Shown piece by piece: positions 7,650 through 13,906 of a stretch of 13,906 bases of DNA; the first letter of the stretch is position 1, and each line of letters starts with the position of its first letter. The translations under genes and the position numbers were made by a program. A model generated the notes under the pieces. The model had not been told where the DNA came from. It made no database searches and saw only the letters and a list, made by a program, of their open reading frames with translations. This stretch comes from JAGVUD01 sp052033935 (GTDB lineage: Bacteria; Armatimonadota; UBA5829; DSUL01), in assembly GCA_052033935.1 (NCBI GenBank), contig JBPOJE010000124.1, forward strand, positions 1-13,906, in the 5' to 3' direction.

Positions 7650-7674
7650 TGCCGGATCGAGTCCGGCATGACGT
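7650..7674. repeat. REP-like palindromic unit, copy 2
   Basis: TGCCGGA (7650-7656) and TCCGGCA (7662-7668) form a perfect 7-base stem around TCGAG, followed by TGACGT. It is a direct, diverged copy of the unit at 7571-7595, in the same orientation. Confidence 0.7.
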
Positions 7675-7765
7675 TGCGCACGGTTGCGATTGCGCGCAGG
7701 AAACAGGACGCTCCGGCGGGAAAGATGCTTTTTGATCCACACTACACTACGAGGGGTTCTTTTCT

Positions 7766-8779
7766 ATGAAGCTGTTGAGAATTGCCGTTGGGCTCACAAT
7801 GCTCGCTGTGCTCTGCGCAGGATGCGCGTCTGACAAAGACGCCTCCGCCCCGCCGGACGCCTCCGAACGGGTCCTGGTCGCGGGTCTGGGCAAGGCCGTC
7901 CATCCGTTCTGGGAGCAGGTGGAACTTGGCATGAAGAACGCCGCCAAAGACGCGAACGCCGACATCGAGTTCTTCGTGCCATCCAAGGAAGACGCCCAGA
8001 AGCAGGCAGAGAAGATCAAGAGCTGGGTCGCGCTCGGCAAGCAGGGTGTCCTGTTTGCGGCATCCGATCCTGAGACGGTCGGGGCGGCAGTGAAGGACGC
8101 AATCGCACGTGACATCATCTGCGTTGCCATGGACACCGATGCGCCGGACAGCGGCCGCGTCGCGTACGTCGGCACCGACAACTTCGCCGCCGGGAAGATC
8201 GCTGGCGAGGAGATGGGCAAGCTTCTGGGCGGCAAGGGCAAGGTCGCCATCGCGACGGGGTCGGTGACGGCATCGAACTCGCTGGAGAGGATCAAGGGCT
8301 TCACGGAAGCGCTCAAAGAAAAGTACCCGGGCATCACGGTGCTGCCCGAGGTGCTCGTTGACAACGAAGACCGCGCTGTGGCCGTCCAGAAGGCAAAGGC
8401 GAAGCTGGCGGCGGTGCCGGACCTGGCGGGATTCTTCGGCGTGTATGCGCTCAACGGTCCCTGCTGCGCCAATGCCGTGAAGTCCGCCGGAAAGACGGGC
8501 AAGGTGCGCGTCGTCTGCTTCGACAACTTGGCCGAGCACATGAACATGCTGAAGGCGAAAGAGATTGACGTTGCCATCGGCCAGCGTCCCTATCTTATGG
8601 GCCTGAAGGGCACGGAACTCATCAGCGCCATCGTCCGGGACGGCAAAGACAAGGCCCTCCAGGAGATGGGGGCGAAGGACGGGATGATTGACACGGGCGT
8701 TGACGTGATCACGCCTGCCGGTGTCGAGGAGTATCGCGCGAAGCTCAAGGAACTCTGCATCCCGGTCACCGGGTGGTAG
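7766..8779 (+). CDS. RbsB-type sugar-binding lipoprotein of ABC transporter
   Basis: This 337-residue protein is the probable substrate-capture subunit for the permease gene upstream. The N-terminus (KLLRIAVGLTMLAVLCAGC) is a lipoprotein signal peptide. The lipidated Cys would be residue 20, although the -3 position is Cys with the usual Leu at -4, slightly off the standard lipobox. The mature part is a Peripla_BP_4-type fold: ERVLVAGLGKAVHPFWEQVE with the first ligand loop, then KSWVALGKQGVLFAASDPE, DTDAPDSGRVAYVGTDNFAA, GKVAIATGSVTASNSLERIKG, and GVYALNGPCCANAVK. These are the usual blocks of ribose/xylose-type binding proteins in order. GAGGGG 9 bases upstream supports the ATG. The sugar cannot be told from sequence. 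smc follows 46 bases downstream. Confidence 0.95.
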   Translation: MKLLRIAVGLTMLAVLCAGCASDKDASAPPDASERVLVAGLGKAVHPFWEQVELGMKNAAKDANADIEFFVPSKEDAQKQAEKIKSWVALGKQGVLFAASDPETVGAAVKDAIARDIICVAMDTDAPDSGRVAYVGTDNFAAGKIAGEEMGKLLGGKGKVAIATGSVTASNSLERIKGFTEALKEKYPGITVLPEVLVDNEDRAVAVQKAKAKLAAVPDLAGFFGVYALNGPCCANAVKSAGKTGKVRVVCFDNLAEHMNMLKAKEIDVAIGQRPYLMGLKGTELISAIVRDGKDKALQEMGAKDGMIDTGVDVITPAGVEEYRAKLKELCIPVTGW

Positions 8780-8814
8780 ATACCGCCCGAGGCCGCCGGC
8801 CCGGCGTGGTCAGC

Positions 8815-8828
8815 AGGAGGCTGCCTTG
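8815..8828 (+). promoter_or_regulatory. Ribosome binding site that sets the smc TTG start
   Basis: AGGAGG (8815-8820) lies 5 bases before TTG 8826. The frame is open back to 8721, but the N-terminal extension would overlap the binding-protein gene and has no similarity to SMC; translation from this TTG gives the canonical SMC N-terminus (RLKKLEIRGFKTF). Confidence 0.85.
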
Positions 8829-11800
8829 CGCCTGAAAAAACTGGAGATACGCGGTTTCAAGACGTTCGCCGACCCAACGGAGCTCGAATTCACCCCGGGC
8901 ATCACCGCGGTTGTGGGGCCGAACGGTTCGGGCAAAAGCAACATCTCTGACGCTATCGCTTGGGTGATGGGCGAATCGAACGTGCGCCACCTTCGGGCCA
9001 CTCGCACGGAGGACGTCATTTTCAGCGGCAGCGCGAAGCGCAAGCCGGTGGGGCTGGCGGAGGTCACGCTTACCGTGGATAACTCCGCCGGCCTTCTTCC
9101 CGTCGGCTTCGAGGAAGTCACCATCACCCGCCGGGCGTACCGTTCCGGCAACAGCGAATACCTCATAAACAAGGTCCCCTGCAGGCTGCGGGACATCTAC
9201 GAGTTGTTCCTCGATTCCGGGGTGGGGCGCGGAGCCTACTCCATGGTCACCCAGGGCGAGATTGACCGCCTGCTCACGGGCAAGCCCGAGGACCGCCGGG
9301 AGTTTCTCGAAGAAGCGGCGGGCGTCAAGAAATACCGGCACCGCCGCCTGGAGGCGTACCGCAAGCTCGAGAACACGAAGAATAACCTCACGCATGTGGA
9401 CGGAATCATGCGGGAGCTTCAGGACCAGATGGAGCCGCTTGCCGAGCAGGCCGAAAACGCCATTCGCTACAGGCAGCTCACAGAGCGTTTGCGCGAGATC
9501 GAGGTGGGGCTGCTTGTGCAGCGCGTGCAGCGCCTGGACGCCGGCCTCAAGGAGTGGAAGCACACCGAGGTTTCGACGGCCGGGCAACTGGCGGAGGCCG
9601 ATCGGGAGATTGTCCGCCTTGCCGGGCGCGAGCAGGGGGCGGCGGGGCTGCTGCGCAAGGCGCAGGAGGTTCTGGAAGCCGCGCACGGGCAGTATTCGCG
9701 GACGCAGAGCGCCGCCGAGCGGCTGAAGTTGGACCTTGCGCTCGCCGAGGCCCGGAAGAAGTCCGCAGATGAGGGCGAGCAGCGCCTGAATGAGGAGATC
9801 ATCCGACTGGAGATGCGCCTTGCCAGCCTCCGGGAGCAGTCTTCGGGGTTGGACGGAGAGGCGGAGGATGCGTCCGGGCGCAGGGCCGAACTCGAAGAGC
9901 AGGTGTCGGCGCTTCAGGCGGATGCGGCGCGGCTGAGCGCTGAAGTCACCGAGCGGCAGGCGAAGCTTGCGCAGCAGGAGGCAGACGCGCGCGAACTGGC
10001 AGAGGACAAGGCGGCGCAGAAGAGCCGCCTGGAGAGCGCAGGCGTCCGCCGGGCCGAACTGGATCGCCTGATCGAGGCCTCGCGGGAGCGGATTGCAGCC
10101 CTCGCAGCCCGCCGCGCGGAGCGCGCCGCCGAACAGGAGGCCGCTTCGAAGGGTGCCGCCGCGCAGGAAGCGCTCGTTTCGTCGCTCGGCGATCAGATTG
10201 ACGGGTTGCGCAAGGGTCTGGCGGACACCGAGGACAATCTGGAGAGCGCGCTGGCGGCGAAGGACGAGGCCGGACGGGCGCTGGTGGACCGCGGCAGCCG
10301 CATCAAGATGCTGAAGGAGATGGAAGCCGCCCGCGAAGGCTACTTTGCGGGCGTCCGTGCCGTTCTTGCGGCGGCGAAATCGGGCCATCTGCCCGATTCG
10401 TATGCGACGGTGGCCGACATCTTGCGGGTTCCGGCCGATTACGAGCAGGCTGTGGAGGCCGCTCTCGGCAGCGCGCTGCAGGACATCGTTGCTCCCGGGT
10501 TCGAAGAAGCGCGCTTGGCCATCGAGTATCTCAAGAAGGGGTCGCTCGGGCGCGCGACGTTTCTGCCGATGGACCGGCTCGGCCGCCCGGATGTGTTCAC
10601 GAAAGAACGTTGCCGGGGCGCGCGCGGGATTCTGGGCTCGGCGTACGATCTGGTCGGGTTCGATGATTACTACGAGCCCGCCGCGCGGATGCTGCTCGGG
10701 CGTGTTCTGATTGCCGAAGACCTCCCGAGCGGCGCGGAGGCGGCGCGCAGGCTGAATGGCTGGGGCAAGATCGTCACGCTCGACGGCGAACTGCTTGTCC
10801 CCAGCGGCGCGATCACCGGCGGCAGCCGTCTCAGGAAGGGCGCCGGACTGATCGAGCGCAAGCGCGATATTGCCGATCTGACGGCGGGACTGGATAAACT
10901 CACCGGGGAGCAGGAACTCGCGGCGGCGGCGGTTCAGCAGATCAAGGGCGCGCTCGGCGAGGCGAACCAGAAGCTGAAGTCGCTTCTGTCCGAGGCGGAG
11001 GATGCCAGGGTAGCGCTGGCGCGGCTGATCGGCGCAAGGGACAGCGCGGCGGCCACCATCCGCGAGATGGAGGAGAGCGAACGCGACGCGGCGGCGCGGC
11101 TCGAGTCGGCGAAGGCCCAGCAGGCGGAACTGGAGGTGGAAGCAGCGGCGCTCGAAGAGATGCTGACCGGTTCGAGCAACGCGGGCGGGCAGATTGACAG
11201 GCTGTTAGAGCGGCAGCGGCGCGACGTGGTGCAGCTTCAGGCCCGGCGCGACGGGACCGCCGCGCAGCTTGCGGAGGCATCAGCCGGCCTCTCCGCAATC
11301 GTGGAGCGCGAGAACGCCGTGCGCCAGCGTGAAGCGATGCTGAGGGAAGAGACAGCGCGCGCGACCTCGTCGCTTGCCGGGCGGCGCAGGGATCTGGAGC
11401 AGCTTCTCGACCCAACGGACAAGGATGAACTCTCTCTCGATGACCTGGGCGCGAATGCCGCGCGGGCGGCGGAAGAGTTCGCGGAAGCGCGCAAGCTGCT
11501 CGAACAGCGCCAGGCGGAGGCGCAGTCCGCCTCCAGCGCCCACGATCGGCTTGCCGAGGAACTCACCGAGCTTCGGGAGACGCGCGAGCTTCTCAACGAT
11601 GAGCTTCACAAGGCGCAGATTGCGCTCACCCGCTGCGAGTCCGAGTTCGCGCAGTCCATCGAGCGTCTCTGGGACGATTATGAGATTACGCGCGAAGACG
11701 CCCTGACCTGGCCGGAATCGCTCGTCGTGAAGCACGGCACCGCCACCGAGGTCGCCCGCCTGCGCAAGGAGATTCGCGCTATGGGCGACGTCAACACGGG

Positions 11801-12380
11801 CGCTGTGGCCGAGTTCGAGCGCGTGCGGGAGCGATGGGAGTTTCTGGCATCGCAGCGCACCGATCTGGAAGAAGCGCGCGACTCGCTTCTGCAGGCGATC
11901 CGGGAGATAGACGACAGCACGCGCGACCTGTTCATGGACACGTTCTGGCAGGTGAGTCGGCACTTCGAGGAGATGTTCACGACGCTGTTCGGCGGCGGGT
12001 TGGCGCGGCTGGAGCTTACGAAGCCGGATGACCTGCTGGAGACCGGGGTCGAGGTCATCGTGCAGCCGCCGGGCAAGAAGCTGCAGAACATGGAACTGCT
12101 GTCCGGGGGCGAGAAGGCCCTGACGGCGCAGGCGTTGCTGTTCGCTCTGATGCGGGTCAAGCCGAGCCCGTTCTGCGTGATGGACGAGGTGGATGCGCCG
12201 CTCGATGACGCGAACGTGGGGCGGTTCGCGGCGCTGGTGAAGCAGTTTGCCGAGGACTCGCAGTTCATCGTCATCACGCACAACAGGGCGACGATGGAGG
12301 CGGCGGACGTGCTCTATGGAGTCACGATGAGCGAGCCGGGGATTTCGAGCGTCGTCAGCGCGGAACTGACGGACGAGTGA
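8826..12380 (+). CDS. smc: Chromosome segregation protein SMC
   Basis: SMC is the ATPase of the bacterial condensin, which loops and separates sister chromosomes together with ScpA and ScpB. The 1184 residues equal the usual family length. The N-terminal head has RLKKLEIRGFKTF and Walker A GPNGSGKS (31-38). A first coiled coil (about 165-495) is rich in E/A/R heptads. The hinge spans about 505-665 (GYFAGVRAVL, VEAALGSALQDIV, LDGELLVPSGAITGGS). A second coiled coil (to about 1010) leads to the C-terminal head with the ABC signature LSGGEKALTAQALL (about 1092-1105), Walker B FCVMDEVDAPLDD (about 1116-1128) and the VITHNR switch. No key residue is missing. It starts at TTG with AGGAGG 5 bases upstream. 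Neither scpA/scpB nor the frequent neighbours rnc and ftsY lie in the window. Confidence 0.98.
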   Translation: MRLKKLEIRGFKTFADPTELEFTPGITAVVGPNGSGKSNISDAIAWVMGESNVRHLRATRTEDVIFSGSAKRKPVGLAEVTLTVDNSAGLLPVGFEEVTITRRAYRSGNSEYLINKVPCRLRDIYELFLDSGVGRGAYSMVTQGEIDRLLTGKPEDRREFLEEAAGVKKYRHRRLEAYRKLENTKNNLTHVDGIMRELQDQMEPLAEQAENAIRYRQLTERLREIEVGLLVQRVQRLDAGLKEWKHTEVSTAGQLAEADREIVRLAGREQGAAGLLRKAQEVLEAAHGQYSRTQSAAERLKLDLALAEARKKSADEGEQRLNEEIIRLEMRLASLREQSSGLDGEAEDASGRRAELEEQVSALQADAARLSAEVTERQAKLAQQEADARELAEDKAAQKSRLESAGVRRAELDRLIEASRERIAALAARRAERAAEQEAASKGAAAQEALVSSLGDQIDGLRKGLADTEDNLESALAAKDEAGRALVDRGSRIKMLKEMEAAREGYFAGVRAVLAAAKSGHLPDSYATVADILRVPADYEQAVEAALGSALQDIVAPGFEEARLAIEYLKKGSLGRATFLPMDRLGRPDVFTKERCRGARGILGSAYDLVGFDDYYEPAARMLLGRVLIAEDLPSGAEAARRLNGWGKIVTLDGELLVPSGAITGGSRLRKGAGLIERKRDIADLTAGLDKLTGEQELAAAAVQQIKGALGEANQKLKSLLSEAEDARVALARLIGARDSAAATIREMEESERDAAARLESAKAQQAELEVEAAALEEMLTGSSNAGGQIDRLLERQRRDVVQLQARRDGTAAQLAEASAGLSAIVERENAVRQREAMLREETARATSSLAGRRRDLEQLLDPTDKDELSLDDLGANAARAAEEFAEARKLLEQRQAEAQSASSAHDRLAEELTELRETRELLNDELHKAQIALTRCESEFAQSIERLWDDYEITREDALTWPESLVVKHGTATEVARLRKEIRAMGDVNTGAVAEFERVRERWEFLASQRTDLEEARDSLLQAIREIDDSTRDLFMDTFWQVSRHFEEMFTTLFGGGLARLELTKPDDLLETGVEVIVQPPGKKLQNMELLSGGEKALTAQALLFALMRVKPSPFCVMDEVDAPLDDANVGRFAALVKQFAEDSQFIVITHNRATMEAADVLYGVTMSEPGISSVVSAELTDE

Positions 12381-12434
12381 CGCCCGGTTCTTGCGCATTT
12401 TCTGCGACTGACATGTTCTGACAGTGTCCGGGTG

Positions 12435-12440
12435 TATAAT
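12435..12440 (+). promoter_or_regulatory. Consensus -10 box before the methyltransferase remnant
   Basis: TATAAT matches the sigma70 -10 consensus exactly, with TG just before it. No good -35 lies at 16-18 bases. Transcription would start about 12447, only some 5 bases before ATG 12452, giving a nearly leaderless message; this agrees with the lack of a Shine-Dalgarno. Two CTGACA direct repeats 4 bases apart (12408-12413, 12418-12423) lie just upstream and could be a regulator site. Confidence 0.5.
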
Positions 12441-12451
12441 CCCACAAAGCC

Positions 12452-12745
12452 ATGATCGAGACTAGCCATAGACCAGTTGACGAATTCGCAAATCGGATCA
12501 TTCAATGGGACGCGCTTGAGGTCCGCGCCAACTTGCCCGCGCGGGCGGTAAACCTCGTTGTGACTTCGCCGACGTATGCCGATCAGCGGGCGCACACCTA
12601 CGGCGGGGTCGCCCAGGGGGAATACGTGGAGTGGTTCCTGCCCTTTGCTGATGAGCTCCAGCGTGCGTTGACGGAAGATGGGGCTTCATCCTCAGGTGCA
12701 GCGGGGCGGCTTTCGCTTCACAGGAATCGTAGTACGCTGGCATGA
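12452..12745 (+). pseudogene. Truncated site-specific DNA methyltransferase (N4-cytosine/N6-adenine type)
   Basis: The first 75 or so residues match the start of beta-type N4C/N6A DNA methyltransferases: a short N-terminus ending in ARAVNLVVTSPTY, then ADQRAHTYGG, EYVEWFLPFADELQRALTEDG. Intact relatives have TSPPY as catalytic motif IV and continue for some 200 residues through target recognition to the AdoMet motif (FxGxG). Here motif IV reads SPTY (12563-12577), with Thr in place of the second Pro, and similarity stops after LTEDG at about 12684. The last 20 codons look unrelated and end at TGA 12745. An internal deletion explains this best. The lost part would contain the AdoMet-binding motif, so the product should be inactive. 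It sits 71 bases after smc and next to a broken nuclease gene. Confidence 0.8.
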
Positions 12746-12746
12746 A

Positions 12747-13771
12747 ATGAAAAAGAAACGAAAAGTGACATTCGCGCACCGGCTTGTTGAACTCATATCC
12801 GAGCCGCAGTTCATCAAATTTGAGCACATGTTGAGCGAGCCGAACATCTTCAAGATTGTTGGAAGAACCCACTATGAGAGGTGGCATTCCTGCTTCTGGG
12901 GGTGCAAACGGATCGCACCTGCTTTCCGACTATGTACTGATTCGTATACTGTTCCTACTTGTGGACGACAAGTGCCGCAAGGCGAAGACTCACGAAGCGC
13001 AGACTCTATGGACTTATCTCCCGACCATTGATTTCTCGGAAATTGAGGTCACGCCCAACGAAAACACATCCACCGAGACAAGCGTATCGGGCGTAGGGCG
13101 GTTCGACGTCTTTCTCACAGCCAAATTCGCCGATGGGGTCGAGCACCACGGAAGGCTGAACGTAATCATTGAGATGAAGATTGATTCCCAACCCAATGGA
13201 GAACAATCGCAGAAATACGCGGAGGCTTTTCCGGAAGCATCCCGATGATCTCAACATCTTGATATACCTCACCCCGAGACTCCTTGAGACTTCAAAGGCT
13301 ACCATTGGCGATGACAGATGGTACTGTCTAGACTATCAGTTACTCAACGACAGATTGCTCCTTCCGCTGCTCGATCACCCAACTCTGAACGACAAGGTCA
13401 AACCCTTTATCGTGCAGTATGTCAAGAATCTGAGAAACAGATACAGGGGGATTAAGATGGCTATTACAAATGAAGAGAAACGAATGGCGGTGGCACTTTA
13501 CGAGAAGTACAACGATGTTTTCGATGCGATTTACGATGCTTTGGTCTCGACGGGGACAATTGACCATAGCACTTCTGATGTTTACCCCGTTAGCGGACGA
13601 GAATCAGGAAGAATTGCAGTCCAGGTTAATGGCAGGGTATTCTCGAACGGAACCCTAAAGGAATTGATCCAGGATGTTCTAAAGTATGTGGTGGATAATG
13701 ACCTCCTGTCGGGATTACCGCTGCCGTGGGGAACAAGCCGCCAGCGTTACATCGCGGCTGCTCTCGAGTAG
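12747..13771 (+). pseudogene. PD-(D/E)XK superfamily nuclease, broken by two frameshifts
   Basis: Three reading frames join into one protein of about 340 residues. Frame one (12747-12902) gives VELISEPQFIKFEHMLSEPN, IFKIVG and ERWHSCFWG. Frame two (12907-13230) gives NGSHLLSDYVLIRILFLL, GVGRFDVFLTA with the catalytic Asp, and LNVIIEMKID with the E-x-K pair. Frame three (13232-13771) gives RKHPDDLNILIYLTPR and a C-terminal domain ending LPWGTSRQRYIAAALE. Family members read roughly HSNFLAWLLDPNGSHGLGDY at the first break, so about 11 bases (coding WLLDP) seem lost at 12903-12906. At the second break one extra C at 13231 accounts for the shift. Catalytic residues survive, so decay looks recent, unless the breaks are assembly errors. 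With the neighbouring methyltransferase it may have been a restriction pair. Confidence 0.75.
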
Positions 13772-13906
13772 TAATGCGTCCCTATATCGGTGCTCGAAGC
13801 ACAACTCTCCATCGGTACTCATACTCATCTGCAAACGGACAGACCGCAGGGAGTGGTCAAAAGCCTCTGGGAATGGTTGGGCCTGAATGCAGATGCCACC
13901 AAAACA
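13772..13906 (+). other. Window end: open frame after two adjacent stops
   Basis: After TAG (13769-13771) a TAA follows at once, and the same frame then stays open to the window edge for 44 codons (for example GVVKSLWEWLGLNADATKT at the end). It could be the remaining end of the nuclease-like protein after a stop mutation, or an unrelated gene, or noise. I recognise nothing with confidence. Confidence 0.3.

Larger units (their letters stand above)
7516..7765. other. Intergenic region between permease and binding-protein genes
   Basis: This 250-base gap holds a run of short inverted repeats at 7559-7674, listed separately. A ribosome binding site, GAGGGG (7751-7756), lies 9 bases before the binding-protein ATG. 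I see no convincing promoter ahead of that gene and no stem followed by a T tract, so the two transporter genes may share one transcript through the hairpins. Confidence 0.6.

Noticed and set aside
7516..7765. Possible CRISPR or attachment site in the hairpin-rich gap
   Set aside because: Only two diverged copies of one unit, irregular spacing, no spacer-like uniform lengths, no cas genes and no integrase.
7742..8577. Minus-strand open frames opposite the sugar-binding protein gene
   Set aside because: Shadows of a clear plus-strand gene with a full set of family motifs.
8721..8825. N-terminal extension of SMC
   Set aside because: It overlaps the binding-protein gene; TTG 8826 has AGGAGG at ideal spacing.
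8766..10388. Minus-strand open frame of 540 codons opposite smc
   Set aside because: It lies wholly opposite a certain gene; long antisense frames are expected in high-GC coding DNA and the translation shows no recognisable domain.
11280..12398. Minus-strand open frame of 372 codons opposite the smc C-terminal head
   Set aside because: Arg/Leu-rich shadow of the smc codons with no family motifs.
13686..13886. Plus-strand open frame of 66 codons at the window end
   Set aside because: It overlaps the nuclease C-terminal domain in another frame and has no recognisable content.

Overview
The window is high-GC bacterial DNA, tightly packed with genes. It shows no plasmid or phage genes and no RNA genes that I could find. 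Two genes for twin-arginine-exported sugar enzymes (a Gfo/Idh/MocA oxidoreductase and a TIM-barrel sugar isomerase) and frequent TTG starts recall Armatimonadota or the Planctomycetes/Verrucomicrobia group. That is an impression from gene style; no taxonomic marker was tested.

Layout. (1) Positions 1-2113, minus strand: a two-gene operon of a Tat-signal Gfo/Idh/MocA oxidoreductase followed by a Tat-signal sugar isomerase/epimerase that runs off the left edge. (2) Positions 2114-2357: a divergent intergenic region with a good sigma70-type promoter facing right. (3) Positions 2358-6532, plus strand: a small DUF2905-type membrane protein, queA (queuosine synthesis), a protein with a long Ala/Pro-rich linker and a C-terminal MerR/BldC-like helix-turn-helix, a GT4 glycosyltransferase, and a DedA membrane protein. 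(4) Positions 6529-8779: an RbsC-type sugar ABC permease and, after a 250-base gap filled with hairpins, an RbsB-type lipoprotein; the ATPase of this transporter is not in the window. (5) Positions 8826-12380: a full-length smc. (6) Positions 12452-13906: a lower-GC tail with the wreck of a restriction-modification-like pair, a truncated DNA methyltransferase with an altered catalytic motif and a PD-(D/E)XK nuclease gene with two reading-frame breaks.

How the genes relate. The glycosyltransferase, DedA and permease genes are joined by 4-base ATGA overlaps, so they are probably co-transcribed and translationally coupled. The glycosyltransferase resembles diacylglycerol glucosyltransferases and DedA proteins move lipids across membranes, so that pair could serve envelope glycolipid metabolism. 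The permease and binding protein would import a sugar, perhaps one handled by the oxidoreductase/isomerase pair. These links are inference.

I see no convincing new multi-gene system. The items most worth a second look are the run of abutting hairpins at 7559-7674, the decaying methyltransferase/nuclease pair, the DedA-permease coupling with no ATPase gene, and the HTH protein with its long Ala/Pro linker.
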